NCBI RefSeq assembly: GCF_030124325.1
Contig: NZ_JASKLR010000016.1
Location: 1 to 64,000, forward strand
DNA length: 64,000 nucleotides
Direction of reading: 5' to 3'
Source: Sinorhizobium sp. 8-89
Lineage (GTDB): Bacteria; Pseudomonadota; Alphaproteobacteria; Rhizobiales; Rhizobiaceae
Shown: piece after piece, positions 28,201 through 36,371 of the stretch
How the letters are laid out: every line of letters starts with the position of its first letter
Position numbering within the stretch: the first letter of the stretch is position 1
Translations under genes and position numbers: made by a program
Notes under the pieces: generated by a model
Databases searched by the model: none
What the model was told of the DNA's origin: nothing
What the model saw: the letters and a program-made list of their open reading frames with translations, nothing else

Positions 28201-28463
28201 GAGCCGTCGGCGCCGCTCGTCGACTTCATGTAGAGCATGTCGTCGACGCCGACGATCTGGCTTTCGATCGGCTGGGCGACGGTCGACTCGACCACCTCGG
28301 CGCCGGCACCGGGATAGTTCGCCGTCACGCTCACCTGCGGCGGCACGATGTCCGGAAACTGCGCGACCGGCAGCGCAGTGAGCGCGATCAGGCCGGCGAG
28401 CGTGAGCACGATGGAAATGACCGCGGCAAAGCGCGGACGGTCGATGAAGATCTCGGAGATCAT
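25230..28463 (-). CDS. RND (HAE1) multidrug efflux permease
   Basis: A 1077-aa inner-membrane proton/drug antiporter of the AcrB/MexB type. It starts [21 protein letters not shown], has [18 protein letters not shown], the proton-relay Asp pair in [19 protein letters not shown] (about residue 405) and the relay Lys in [14 protein letters not shown] (about 940), with both large periplasmic loops. Full length. The C-terminal tail is Glu/Arg-rich ([20 protein letters not shown]). It follows the adaptor gene by three bases; no outer-membrane factor or regulator is adjacent, so a TolC-like protein elsewhere is needed. Confidence 0.95.
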   Translation of the reverse strand: MISEIFIDRPRFAAVISIVLTLAGLIALTALPVAQFPDIVPPQVSVTANYPGAGAEVVESTVAQPIESQIVGVDDMLYMKSTSGADGSYTLTVTFAVGTDPDIATVNVQNRVSLAEPRLPSEVKQTGVSVRKKSSALMQVIAIYGEGENNSFDNLFLSNYATINVMDTIKRVPGVGDASLFGAQDYSMRVVLDIDRLTSLGMTPTDVINALRAQNIQAAIGRIGAQPMTDDPLFQLNLQTQGRLTDPAQFENVVLRAEADGSFVRVRDVAKVELGAASADSSARFNGKPVAMIGTYLAPGANALEASDGVRAALDRLSQAFPEGLTYKISYDTSEFVEASVENVVHTLVEAFVLVIIVVFLFLGNWRATLVPLVAVPVALIGTFAVILAMGFSLNTVSLLALVLAIGIVVDDAIVVVENIERVMEENPGMRAPEAARLAMGEITGAIVAITLVLLSVFVPVAFIPGLSGQLFQQFAVAVSVSMVISAINALTLSPALCSILLKPHHGEKRGILGWLSRRIDNGRDGYVYVAEKIARRAVIGVILLVVAIGASGWLFRVVPTGFLPSEDQGMFFTEVRLPEGASYNRTNVALRQVESFLRGIEGVQDVTSVAGYSFLDGIAKSNSAFAVVTMKPFAEREAPSASVNSAVATAMAKGVTIREAQVFAFNLPPILGLGTGSGFEYQLLDLQGRPAADIAATAGGLIVAANQDPKLGPTFTTYSASSPQLYLDVDRDRVQALGVSISDLFATLQGTLGSYYVNDFNLFGRSWKVNLQAAEADRDSVNDIQRLHVRNAAGGMVPVASVARVDYIVGPQTMVRYNNNRSITLNGQPAPGVSSGEALQAMAALSATTLPPGFSYEWTGTALQELEAAGQTTVILALAVLFAYLFLVALYESWTIPIPVLLSVAVGVAGALVSVLIAGLSFDIYAQIGLVVLIALASKNAILIVEFAKFRREKGAGIVEAAVEGARTRFRAVMMTSFAFIVGLIPLVTAEGAGMLSRRAVGTGVAGGMLAASLLGIFIIPALYVVFQWLRERGHKLAGLKEHGTSVPPAAREATEMRGEHEAAEARRAHESVGQD

Positions 28464-28466
28464 GGC

Positions 28467-29585
28467 TCAGCCGCCCGTTGCCGGTGCGGCATCGACGGTG
28501 ACGCCCGGCCGCACCTTGCCGACGCCGTCCGTGATCACCTGCTCACCCTCCTTGAGGCCCTTGCCGATGACCGCCTGGCCGCGGGTGGTCCGCGCGACGT
28601 CGACGCGGCGAAGCTCGACCTTCGAGTCGGCCCCGACCACCATCACGAAGGCGCCCTGCTGGTCGCGCTGGATCGCCTGCTGGGGTACGGCGAGCACCTC
28701 CTGCTTGTCGGTTGCCTCGAGCGTTACGCGCACCAGCGTGCCGTCGAGCAGGAGGGCGTCGGGGTTCGGAAATTCGGCCCTGACCGTGATCGTGTCGGTG
28801 CCCGCTGCGACGTTGCTGGAGACGAAGTTGATCGTGCCCTTCTGCGGATAGGTGGTGCCGTCCGGCAGCAGGATCTGCACATTGGCGTCGCGGCCGATTT
28901 CGCCTCTCAGCGCCCGCTGGCGATATTCGAGGAAGATGGCGGTCGAGACCGGAAACTCGACATTGATCGGATCGAGCCGCGTCAGCGTGACCAGTGCGCC
29001 GGAATCCGGCCCGACCAGCGCTCCGACATCGACGGAGGAAAGGCCGAGGACGCCATCGAAGGGCGCGACGATCCGCGTATAGGAAAGATTGAGCTCGGCC
29101 GCCTGCCTGCTGCCTGTGAGGCGGACGATATCGGCCTCGGCCTTCTTCACCTGCGCATTGGCGGTGTCGACCGTCGCCTGTGCGACCGTGTTGCTGGAGA
29201 TCAGCCGTTGCGCCCGGTCGCGCTCGAGCACGGCGAGATCCCGCGCCGCTTCGGCGGCCTCGATCGAGCCCTGGATCTCCTGGACGGCGGCGCGATAGGT
29301 GCCGTCCTCGACCTCATAGAGCAAAGTGCCGGCGGTGACCTTATCCCCGTCCGTGAAGTGGAGCTTCTCGAGGAAGCCGGAAACGCGGGCGCGAATATCG
29401 ACCCTCTGGATCGCCACGACCTTGCCGGTGAAGTCCGCGCTTTCGCGCAGGTCCATGATCGCGGCGGGCGCGACGACCACGGCGGGCGCCGGTGCCTGTG
29501 CCTGCTGGGCGAAAGCCGTTTGCGATGGAATTGCGACAAGCAAGCCCGACGAAAGGGCGGCAGCCAGGATCCTCGAACCACGCAT
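28467..29585 (-). CDS. RND efflux periplasmic adaptor (AcrA/MexA-like)
   Basis: A 372-aa membrane-fusion protein with signal peptide (ILAAALSSGLLVAIPSQTAFAQQ). Lipoyl half-motifs lie around VDIRARVSGFLEKLHFTDGD and LSYTRIVAPFDGVLGLSSVD, with a helical hairpin between them, a beta-barrel (PVSTAIFLEYRQRALRGE) and a membrane-proximal domain. First gene of a two-gene operon with the RND permease. It links the permease to an outer-membrane channel to expel drugs or plant-derived compounds. Confidence 0.93.
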   Translation of the reverse strand: MRGSRILAAALSSGLLVAIPSQTAFAQQAQAPAPAVVVAPAAIMDLRESADFTGKVVAIQRVDIRARVSGFLEKLHFTDGDKVTAGTLLYEVEDGTYRAAVQEIQGSIEAAEAARDLAVLERDRAQRLISSNTVAQATVDTANAQVKKAEADIVRLTGSRQAAELNLSYTRIVAPFDGVLGLSSVDVGALVGPDSGALVTLTRLDPINVEFPVSTAIFLEYRQRALRGEIGRDANVQILLPDGTTYPQKGTINFVSSNVAAGTDTITVRAEFPNPDALLLDGTLVRVTLEATDKQEVLAVPQQAIQRDQQGAFVMVVGADSKVELRRVDVARTTRGQAVIGKGLKEGEQVITDGVGKVRPGVTVDAAPATGG

Positions 29586-30041
29586 GCACCGTCCTCCCTT
29601 GAACGAAACAGCTTTGAGGCGGCTTTTATTTCCCCGCTGGAATATTCGAAATCAGAGCACTTTCACCAGTGCAAGTCACGCAACTTGAGATTGGTGGTGC
29701 TCGACAAGATAGTTGTGAAAGGCGGGATTGGAAGGGCAAATTTTGCCCTTGGGTTCGCATGGCAACCCGGACACCCCGCCGGCCTTGATGGCGGGTTTTG
29801 GAACCGGTGACGGGGAGGGGCGGCGGCGCGCCTTGCTGCAAAAACACGCAGCGGCCCAAGTCCGCGGCGCGGAAGCTCAACCGAAGGCACGAATGGTCGC
29901 GGCCACGGACCGCCTGCCGGACGGACGGTTGCGTTGCCAGCCGGTGTCGACAAACCAGGAGTCAAACACGGCGCAGACGCGCCGTGGCTGGATTCCTGTG
30001 CATTGCAGGTCGGGCGCTTCCGGAATTGCGCCTTCAGAGCG
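29586..30041. other. Intergenic region with a fragment of the palindromic element
   Basis: 456 bases without a supported gene. At 29971-30002, CGCAGACGCGCCGTGGCTGGATTCCTGTG matches the right half of the elements at 33258 and 40504 (GCAGACGCGGCGCTGCTGGATTCCTGTG), so a truncated copy is buried here. The RND operon promoter presumably lies at 29590-29720; no clear hexamers. Confidence 0.45.
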
Positions 30042-30281
30042 TCAGCGGGCGGCGCGCACCACCTTCTTCGGCCCGGGCAGCAGGCCTTCGCGCTGGAGTT
30101 TCTTGCGGGCCAGCTTGCGGTAACGGCGCACGGCTTCCGCCTTTTCGCGCACGCGCTTTTCGGACGGCTTTTCGTAGGCGCTGCGCGCCTTCATTTCGCG
30201 GAAAACGCCTTCGCGCTGCATCTTCTTCTTCAAAACGCGAAGGGCTTGCTCGACGTTATTATCCCTGACGAGAACTTGCAA
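30042..30281 (-). CDS. rpsU: 30S ribosomal protein S21
   Basis: A 79-aa S21: [40 protein letters not shown] and the Arg/Lys-rich tail typical of alphaproteobacterial S21. The family begins MQVLVRDNN, which places the start at the TTG at 30281. AAGGAAGGA lies six to seven bases upstream of it. An in-frame ATG at 30323 would add 14 atypical residues. S21 helps the small subunit initiate translation. Monocistronic. Confidence 0.9.
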   Translation of the reverse strand: MQVLVRDNNVEQALRVLKKKMQREGVFREMKARSAYEKPSEKRVREKAEAVRRYRKLARKKLQREGLLPGPKKVVRAAR

Positions 30282-30421
30282 AGTATATCCTTCCTTTCGA
30301 CGGCGAATGCCGTGTTTCTGCATTGGTTATATGCGGTTCGTCTTGATTGAAGAGGGGCATCCCCCTGTTCACATTCCCGGTTTCACATTGAACCTCACCG
30401 CGTCGCCCGGATGGGCTCAAA

Positions 30422-30458
30422 CGATCGGTTCAGGCGATCGGTTCAGGCGATCGGTTCA
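30422..30458. repeat. 13-bp tandem repeat, 2.8 copies
   Basis: CGATCGGTTCAGG is repeated twice exactly and a third time for eleven bases. It sits just after the stop codon of the 95-aa hypothetical gene (minus strand) and upstream of rpsU. Confidence 0.8.
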
Positions 30459-30469
30459 CTTCAGCGGCT

Positions 30470-30757
30470 TCACTTGGCCGCCTTGGTGCTCAACGGCTTC
30501 AGCCAGGGCCGGCCGCTGACCAACGCCGCCGCGTCGTCCGCCCGGGCCGGCAGGTCCGTCTCGGTGGCATCGATATCGCCTTCGAAGATGCGCCGGTCGA
30601 AGTTCTCGGCGCCGAAGCGAACGCGGTACTGCGGCTCTCCGTATTCGGCCGCCGGCAGGACCCCGACGATGCAGCACTTTCTGTCGGCGCTCGCCGTCCG
30701 GGTGAGGTCGGCCCTCAAAACCACCGTGTCGCCAATGCTGTACCTGTTCCGGCTCAT
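30470..30757 (-). CDS. Conserved hypothetical protein downstream of the cold-shock gene
   Basis: A 95-aa protein (MSRNRYSIGDTVVLRADLTR...). A beta-rich start and the segment YGEPQYRVRFGAENFDRRIF suggest a small SH3-like or KOW-like barrel; this is inference. The ATG at 30757 has AAAGGAG at ideal spacing, whereas the ATG two codons earlier abuts the RBS. It lies 142 bases after the cold-shock gene on the same strand, beyond that gene's terminator. Function unknown. Confidence 0.65.
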   Translation of the reverse strand: MSRNRYSIGDTVVLRADLTRTASADRKCCIVGVLPAAEYGEPQYRVRFGAENFDRRIFEGDIDATETDLPARADDAAALVSGRPWLKPLSTKAAK

Positions 30758-30804
30758 CGCCATCTCCTTTGTCGGAAACTTCCGGCGTCGGGAATTTCCG
30801 GAGG

Positions 30805-30835
30805 CAAAACAAAAAGGCCGGGCGTTACCCCGACC
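30805..30835 (-). terminator. Rho-independent terminator of the cold-shock gene
   Basis: On the minus strand GGTCGGG-GTAACG-CCCGGCC forms a seven-pair stem (one G-T) followed by TTTTTGTTTT. The sequence just before it is shared with 33510-33600. Confidence 0.75.
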
Positions 30836-30899
30836 TCTTCCCTGTCATTCGCGCGCGCCACTGCCAGTACATCCGTGGTCAGCGGCGGCGAATGACAAA

Positions 30900-31109
30900 T
30901 TACGCAGAGCGCAGGTTGTCCGCCGAGCTCTTGCCGGACTTGCTGTCGCGCACGATGTCGTAGGTGACCTTCTGGCCTTCCACGAGCGAGCGCATTCCTG
31001 CGCGTTCGACGGCAGAAGCATGCACGAACACATCGGTCTGGCCGTCGTCGGGCTGGATGAAACCGAAGCCCTTGGTGCTGTTGAACCACTTTACAGTGCC
31101 TGAATTCAT
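30900..31109 (-). CDS. CspA-family cold-shock protein
   Basis: A 69-aa OB-fold RNA chaperone with RNP1 [11 protein letters not shown] and RNP2 DVFVHASAV, normal length. It binds single-stranded RNA and DNA and melts secondary structure, usually in cold or stationary-phase cells. AAGGAAA precedes the ATG at 31109. The leader is about 120 bases, as in csp genes whose 5' UTR folds in response to temperature. Confidence 0.93.
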   Translation of the reverse strand: MNSGTVKWFNSTKGFGFIQPDDGQTDVFVHASAVERAGMRSLVEGQKVTYDIVRDSKSGKSSADNLRSA

Positions 31110-31236
31110 AACGATTTCCTTTCAATCGCGAGAGTTTCCGGACAAATATTTCATCCGGCTTGATCGATATTTGAGAGGAAATCTGACAAGCGCATCGGCG
31201 CTTCGGCAAAGGTCACAAGCAATGTTCGATGCGCTA

Positions 31237-31264
31237 TATATAGACGCTATTGCCGGATATGCAA
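31237..31264 (-). promoter_or_regulatory. Promoter of the cold-shock gene
   Basis: On the minus strand TTGCAT (31259-31264), 16 bases, TATATA (31237-31242). This predicts a start near 31230 and a long untranslated leader of roughly 120 bases before the csp ATG. Confidence 0.6.
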
Positions 31265-31412
31265 TGGACAGGCCGAATTTAATCGGGGAGGCGGGTTCTG
31301 GGGGCGGGGAAATACCATCGAGCCCGACTGGAACCCGAGATAATGTTTCGGAGGACCATCGTCACGCTGGCCGAGGTGGGTCGGCAGCGGTTTGAGAGTG
31401 GGTGCAGACGAG

Positions 31413-32315
31413 CTAACCAGGCCGTCCGAGCACGTCGAGGAGCCAGACGAGACCGGCGTCCATCAGCGCCGCCTTCGGCACAACCGCCTGGACGCTGGGG
31501 CTGCCGAGGCCCAGCGGCAGCTTTGTGGTGGCGACGGCGAAGCGCTCCGCATGCATCTCGACGAACCGCTTCGGCAGGAAGCAGATCAGCTGCGTCTTGC
31601 TGACGAGATCGAGCGCCAGCAAGAAATTCGGCACGGCCAAGGCTACGCGGCGAGAAAGGCCGCGGCTTTCGAGTAGCTCGTCGACAAGGCCCCGGAGGTC
31701 GCCTCTGGGGGCGACAAGCAGATGCTGCATGCGGCAATAGTTCTCGAGCGTCGGGTTTTCGAGGAAGGGATGGCCGCTCCGCGCCGCGACTACGAACTCT
31801 TCCTCGTAAAGCGGTTGCGCGGTAAAGCGGGCCGGCAGCTCGTAAAAAGGGGCGATCGCCACATCGATCAGCCGCCCATCGAGATCGGAAAGCGCCGTCT
31901 CCATTTGCATGTGACGCACGACGAGATCGATGCCCGGTGCGTTGCGGGCGATCTCGTCGAGCAACGGCGGCAGGAAAACCGAGAAGCCATCGGCCGTGCC
32001 GATCGTGAAACGGCGACGGGCGCGCGCCGGATCGAAGGGCTCGGCGGTGGAGATGACGCTTCTCACCCGCGCGAGAATATCGGCTATCGGCGTCGCCAGT
32101 TCCTTGGCGCGATCGGTCGGCACCACGCCCTTCGGATTCTTCAGGAAGAGCGGATCATTGAGCAGCCGCCGCAAGCGGCCGAGACCGTGGCTGACGGCGG
32201 AGGCGGAGAGGTTCAGCCGTTCGGCGGCGCGGCCGACATTCCCCTCGTCAAGCACTGTTTCGAAGAGCACCAGCAGGTTGAGGTCGGCGCGCGATAGGTC
32301 GATTTCATTCAGCAT
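31413..32315 (-). CDS. LysR-family transcriptional regulator (NodD/NahR-like)
   Basis: A 300-aa LTTR. The winged HTH DLNLLVLFETVLDEGNVGRAAERLNLSASAVSHGLGRLR is followed by PLFLKNPKGVVPT and a periplasmic-binding-like inducer domain. The LNLLxxFxTVLxExxxxxAAxxLxLS style is that of the NodD/NahR/LinR branch, which senses aromatic or flavonoid-like ligands. Divergent from the DUF924 gene and likely to regulate it and itself. The start may be 32315 or the ATG two codons earlier. Confidence 0.9.
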   Translation of the reverse strand: MLNEIDLSRADLNLLVLFETVLDEGNVGRAAERLNLSASAVSHGLGRLRRLLNDPLFLKNPKGVVPTDRAKELATPIADILARVRSVISTAEPFDPARARRRFTIGTADGFSVFLPPLLDEIARNAPGIDLVVRHMQMETALSDLDGRLIDVAIAPFYELPARFTAQPLYEEEFVVAARSGHPFLENPTLENYCRMQHLLVAPRGDLRGLVDELLESRGLSRRVALAVPNFLLALDLVSKTQLICFLPKRFVEMHAERFAVATTKLPLGLGSPSVQAVVPKAALMDAGLVWLLDVLGRPG

Positions 32316-32319
32316 AATC

Positions 32320-32339
32320 ATGAAATCATATCACTTCAT
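32320..32339. promoter_or_regulatory. Candidate LysR box ATGAA-N10-TTCAT
   Basis: The inverted repeat ATGAA ATCATATCAC TTCAT in the 92-base gap between the divergent LysR and DUF924 genes contains a T-N-A core of the LysR type and is AT-rich. It overlaps the start of the LysR gene, as expected for an autoregulated LTTR. Confidence 0.5.
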
Positions 32340-32407
32340 TCAGTATTCACAAAGTCGTAGGTCTTCGGGCGAGGCCCATGCGGTCTCCCAACAGCCTGGA
32401 GGACGAA

Positions 32408-33073
32408 ATGAGCGACTTCATCGGGTATATCGAAAGCCTGGCGCTGCGCAGCTTGCAGCCAGCGGAGGGGCGGGGCCACCCAACGGCGAGTGCCAATCCC
32501 GCCGTCAACGCGCGGCTCCGCGAGGCGCTCGCCGGCGAGGACAAGGCGGCGGCGGTCATCGGCTTCTGGCGCGACGCGGGGCCGACACGTTGGTTTGCCA
32601 AGGAGCCGGAGTTCGATCGCGCCTTTCGCGAGCACTTCCTCGCGAGCCACGAGGCGGCGGCCCGCGGCGAATTCTTGGATTGGACGGTTTCGCCGGAGAA
32701 GACGCTGGCGCTCCTTCTTCTCCTCGATCAATTCCCCCGCAACGCCTTTCGCGGCACGCCGCGCATGTATGAGACCGACGCCCTGGCGCTCGGCATCGCA
32801 CGCGCCGCCGTGGACGCGGGCTACGATCTCAAGGGGCCGGCCGACCTGCAGCTCTTCTTCTATCTTCCGTTCGGCCATTCGGAAGAGCTTGCCGACCAGG
32901 AGCGCTCCGTCGAACTTGCCCGCCGTCTCGGGGAGCCGAGTCTTTCCCACGCTATAGGCCACCGCGATATCGTCCGCCGCTTCGGCCGCTTCCCGCACCG
33001 GAACGGGATTCTCGGGCGGACGATGACGGAAGAGGAGCGGCGGTTTCTCGACGCGGGTGGGTTTGCAGGGTGA
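32408..33073 (+). CDS. DUF924 family protein
   Basis: A 221-aa all-helical protein with the family's hallmark segments: VIGFWRDAGPTRWFAKEPEFD, LALLLLLDQFPRNAFRGTPRMYETD and LQLFFYLPFGHSEELADQERSVEL. DUF924 proteins are TPR-like in fold and of unknown biochemical role. The ATG at 32408 follows GGAGGACGA; the first ten codons of the longer frame are unsupported. Its divergent LysR neighbour suggests inducible expression. Confidence 0.88.
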   Translation: MSDFIGYIESLALRSLQPAEGRGHPTASANPAVNARLREALAGEDKAAAVIGFWRDAGPTRWFAKEPEFDRAFREHFLASHEAAARGEFLDWTVSPEKTLALLLLLDQFPRNAFRGTPRMYETDALALGIARAAVDAGYDLKGPADLQLFFYLPFGHSEELADQERSVELARRLGEPSLSHAIGHRDIVRRFGRFPHRNGILGRTMTEEERRFLDAGGFAG

Positions 33074-33182
33074 GAGGGGGCGACGAGCGGACCCCTCCTG
33101 CATGTTTCCTTAAGTCGTAGCCGATTTAAGGATAGAAACATGCAGCAATTCAAAGTGCTACAGCGTCCTTTGCGCGTCTGAT

Positions 33183-33411
33183 CACAATACACGACAGTAG
33201 CCAGCTTCTACCTTGTTGGTTGCGGTACGGAACGCATCTCCTCCTGGCCTCATTCCTGTGCTTGTCACAGGAATCCAGCCAGCCCAAGTCTTTGGGCTGA
33301 AAAGACTCTTCCGCGCCGCAGACGCGGCGCTGCTGGATTCCTGTGACGAGCACAGGAATGAGGGCAAAAAGAGCATCCGCGAAGCCAATTGAGCTACTGT
33401 CGTGTACTGTG
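33183..33411. mobile_element. 229-bp miniature inverted-repeat transposable element
   Basis: Termini CACAATACACGACAGTAGC (33183-33201) and its complement (33393-33411) match at 18 of 19 positions. The nine bases GCGTCTGAT flank it as a direct repeat (33174-33182 and 33412-33420), the target-site duplication expected of transposition. The interior holds no gene but carries the palindromic element starting CCTCATTCCTGTG (33258-33363). It is non-autonomous and would have been mobilised by a transposase elsewhere. Family not identified. Confidence 0.85.
33258..33363. repeat. Palindromic element (CCTCATTCCTGTG family), inside the MITE
   Basis: Outer arms CCTCATTCCTGTGCTTGTCA...CCAGC and GCTGG...GTGACGAGCACAGGAATGAGG are inverted, and each arm is itself a hairpin (ATTCCTGTG/CACAGGAAT). 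The centre has AGCCCAAGTCTTTGGGCT and CGCCGCAGACGCGGCG hairpins. Same family as 40504-40706 and the fragments at 25129 and 29971. Confidence 0.75.
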
Positions 33412-33509
33412 GCGTCTGATAAGACGCGCGGCGCTGTAGTATAGGCGAATCTCCTCCGACGAAGTGAGCTTCGATGTCGTTGTTTTCAACTCAGCGAGCT
33501 ACCGCATCC

Positions 33510-33600
33510 GAGGCAAGAAACAAAAGCCTCGGGTTACCCAAATTTCTTCCTGTCATTCACTTGGTGCCGCTGCCAGTCCATCCGTAGTTAACGGCGGCGT
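33510..33600 (-). other. Copy of the cold-shock gene's 3' untranslated/terminator segment
   Basis: CCTGTCATTC, CTGCCAGT and CATCCGT blocks in the same order and spacing as at 30800-30895 (about 70% alike by eye over 80 bases), including a GGGTAACCC stem with a T-rich tail on the minus strand. Here it follows the NUDIX gene instead of a csp gene and may serve as its terminator. Confidence 0.5.
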
Positions 33601-34019
33601 GTTCTCCGCCCGATCAGTTCCCGGTAATGCGGAAAGATGTGATCCGCGGTGAGAGGGGCAAGCGCCACGCCCGCAGCATCAAAGGGCGACACCCATCTCA
33701 ATTCCTCGATTTCGGCCGCGGGGTGGAAGTGAACCTGCTCCGTCCTGACGAGGAAGACATCCGCATGGACGCGGTGCCCCGGTTCATTGGATGCCTCGGC
33801 GCTGAACTCACCCAGGAGCTCAAAGGACGCGGGTTCGACGTCAAGGTCGATCTCTTCCCTGAGTTCCCGCGCCAAGGCCGCATCCGGCGTTTCACCGGGA
33901 GCGATCTTTCCGCCCGGCTGCATGAAGGCGCTCGCCCCGCGCTTGCGCACGAGGAGCGTTTGGCCGTCGGGGCGGAGCAAGAGGGCAGCGGCGATGCGGA
34001 TTGTGGTCAAGTTGGGCAC
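33588..34019 (-). CDS. NUDIX hydrolase
   Basis: About 143 aa. The Nudix box is GGKIAPGETPDAALARELREEIDL (canonical GX5EX7REUXEEXGU apart from the last Gly, which is Asp). The metal-binding Glu residues of REXXEE are present. Such enzymes hydrolyse nucleoside diphosphates linked to X; substrate unknown. The start is uncertain: a GTG at 34019 (VPNLTTIRIAAALLL) fits the domain but its RBS is weak. The frame is open to an ATG at 34184, adding 55 residues without resemblance to the family. Confidence 0.75.
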   Translation of the reverse strand: MPNLTTIRIAAALLLRPDGQTLLVRKRGASAFMQPGGKIAPGETPDAALARELREEIDLDVEPASFELLGEFSAEASNEPGHRVHADVFLVRTEQVHFHPAAEIEELRWVSPFDAAGVALAPLTADHIFPHYRELIGRRTRRR

Positions 34020-34180
34020 CTTGGTTGGCGAATACAGATGGGTGGGAGCGGACCTACGAGAGCTAATCCACTGAGGCGAATAAGGCAGGAGAGGGCTTTT
34101 GGACCCAGTGGCCTCATAGTTCGTCCGTCGGAGGTCTGAATAGCACTCCTCGCCTTCCCCCAAAAGCTCGTCTTCATATT

Positions 34181-35282
34181 TCATGACTGACTGGAATATT
34201 GCGAATTCTCGTTCGCATTGGCAGCCTCTGTCCTATTCGCCGCCTGAAGATGCGCGAGAAGGTATTTTAATAGGAGCTTTTGGATGGCGCCTGTCGGGAA
34301 CACATCAGCGGGATCATCTGTGCCGTGAAACACGCCATCTCGAGATTTCTTAAGCCTTCGAAATTCAGTGTCGTCGTCCGCCGCACTTTCCGGAAGGAGT
34401 ATGGTGGCGATGATTAGGAATTTGTCCGCCAATCGATATTTATCGCTCATTACCTCGACCAACCGATCGATCACAGGCTTTGCGGCCGCTGGAACTCCCG
34501 CCTCCATGATCTCGCGCCACCGGGGCGTCGTAAGTCGATTTGAACACCGATTGGACAAATATCTCCAGAGCATTCCACCCGTCCAAATAGGCTTGGAGGG
34601 GGTCAGACGTGTTGTTAATAGATGATGTCAGCAATGCAATTGGACGTCGCAACTTGGTGTCGTCCAACATTTTTTCCGCCATGCTGCCCGCCACGTCTAA
34701 CAGATCGGCCGGAGGCAACGATGCGACGGACAGCGTAGCATTTCCCCTTGTGAATGAGAACGCGTACAAAGGCTTAGCGCCATTCGTCGTTAGGAAGATC
34801 ACAGACCCAATCTCTTCGCACCTCAAGTCAGCATTCGACGGAAGACGCAAGGCTAGTCCTGTGAGGATCGCGTCGATTGCCGGTCGATAAGTTTTATGAA
34901 TCGCCTCTTTGTCGAGACCGTCTATCGCGATCTCAAAATCCCCTGCATCGCGACGAGCTTTGAATTCCGGCTCAGGCACATCCGTCACTGCCAGTGCGAT
35001 CAAGTAGGAGCCTAGCCGTCGGTTTTCCGCTCGACGCGCCTTGGCGGCCCCGATTTCACTATCAAGCCGCTCTTCCAGAGAACCATCTTCTCCGCCCTTT
35101 AACAGCCCCTTCAGCAGCCCGTTAGCGACTGCTTGGAACTTGTCGATGTGAACAAAATACGGCTCCGGGTCTTCGGTCAGTGAGAAGTCCATTGGAGGAT
35201 CGCCGAGCGTCGAGGTCTGGGGTCCCGCTGGTAGCTTGCTGACGCCCAAGAGCTTCCAAACCTTTATGTAGTCGAGCCGCAC
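34181..35282 (-). pseudogene. HEPN-motif protein gene with a one-base frameshift
   Basis: Read from GTG at 35282 (GGAGGAGG seven bases upstream). The first frame runs VRLDYIKVWKLLGVSKLPAG to ALEIFVQSVFKSTYDAP. One base (a G in the GG at 34520-34521) must be skipped; the next frame continues WREIMEAGVPAAAKPVIDRL, SDKYRLADKFLIIATILLPE and FRRLKKSRDGVFHGTDDP. That restores about 366 aa. The RDGVFH (R-x4-H) in a helical context plus LADKF is the HEPN (Apea-like) RNase signature, common in defence and toxin systems; the N-terminal 230 residues are unrecognised. Composition is less GC-rich than neighbours, suggesting acquisition. It follows the 35460 gene on the same strand. Confidence 0.7.
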
Positions 35283-35459
35283 AGGGATCCTCCTCCATCG
35301 AATGTTAGAAAGAATGATCAAGCTCAAGCATGATCGAAATCTAGCTCAAACCCGAGAAAAGAATGGCCGCCTTGGGTCGGGTCGTGACCTTCGCGGCCTC
35401 CGGTGGCAAGGTTCGCATTTGGCCCAAAGCGGTCATTGATAGCTAGCCGTGAGGCGGGT

Positions 35460-36168
35460 CTATTTGCAATCAATCACCAGCCCCACAACAGCCAATACCA
35501 ACCGTCGGGCCTCCTCAAGCGTTGGCGGATTTTGAGGCAGTGGATGCCTCTCACTCGGCGCGTGCCGATACCGGTTAGCGGTCTGTCGCGTTTTCTTCCA
35601 ACCGCTATTTATCTCTTGAACTTTGCGCTCACCTCCAAGGAAGTCTTCAATCCTCTCCATGCCCTTATAGAGATCGAACCAATTGTCGGCCCTGGCCAGG
35701 AAGATGAGGAAATCAGCAATCGCATCCTGCGAATCCGCCTTCGCCAGCCGTCTTTGCATAATTGATGGCGTTAGCTTGGTCTCCACATTGCCGCCTCCTA
35801 CTGTGGCGAAAGAGACAAGCCGATCTGGTTCTTCAGTAACGTTCAAACTTGCTTCGATCGTAACAGGTAGTCTCGCGCTATCTTCTCCGAAACGAAAGAT
35901 GCGGCCACACACGATACGGCGCGCGTGGGGTTGACTAACAAGCAGTGCGCCCGTTGATCTGTTCGACAAGCCGCCGAGCGTCCGACGCCGTCTCGCCAGT
36001 AGTCGCGAACGCCTGCCAAGCCTTTGAGCGAAGCAGCAGAAGAGTCTCATTTCCCTCGCGATATTCCTCCAGCCACGGATCAAATGGAGCCTTCAATTCT
36101 TCGCGTAGGTCGTCTAGATCAAGCTTTCGGCCTAGAAGCTCGACGGCCCATCCTTGGCTTATTGTCAT
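35460..36168 (-). pseudogene. Unknown partner gene of the HEPN module, one-base frameshift
   Basis: Starts at ATG 36168 (GGAGGGACAATTG upstream): MTISQGWAVELLGRKLDLDD, EELKAPFDPWLEEYREGNET and SDARRLVEQING. One G of the GGG at 35951-35953 (minus strand) is extra; without it the frame continues ALLVSQPHARRIVCGRIFRF, RLVSFATVGGGNVETKLTPS, FLARADNWFDLYKGMERIED and KKTRQTANRYRHAP to 35460, giving 235 aa. The NWFDLYK...NRYRHA arrangement recalls uncharacterised helical proteins with an ANxxRH motif; no function can be named. It is 177 bases upstream of the HEPN gene on the same strand, probably one operon. Confidence 0.6.
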
Positions 36169-36371
36169 CAATTGTCCCTCCTCAGCTATTCAGATAGCCG
36201 CCTTCGACCGGACTCGCTAGCATTACGGATTCTATAGGCCCTGCGGAATCATCAAATGGCGCCATTGGCGCAAAACTCACCCGCGCTCGCTTCCACGCCC
36301 CCCTGTCACACCCTTGTAAAACACCCGCTCTATCCCTCGGCGCCATCTTTCTCCCACCGAGGGCAAATCCC

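Larger units (their letters stand above)
33098..33439. repeat. RIME element interrupted by a MITE
   Basis: Left part 33098-33182: CTGCATGTTTCCTTAAG...AAACATGCAGCAATTC and CTACAGCG...GCGCGTCTGAT. Right part 33412-33439: GCGTCTGATAAGACGCGCGG then CGCTGTAG. Removing 33183-33420 regenerates a standard RIME, matching the copies at 21924 and 48578. Confidence 0.85.

Noticed and set aside
25074-29810. A 1578-codon frame on the plus strand across the RND operon
   Set aside because: Low-complexity Asp/His/Arg/Gly translation antisense to two complete efflux genes on the minus strand; no start signals.
30422-30458. The 13-bp tandem repeats as a CRISPR or iteron array
   Set aside because: Fewer than three units without spacers; no cas or replication genes nearby.
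33098-33439. The interrupted RIME as an insertion sequence with transposase
   Set aside because: No transposase-length frame lies between the terminal repeats; it is a miniature element.
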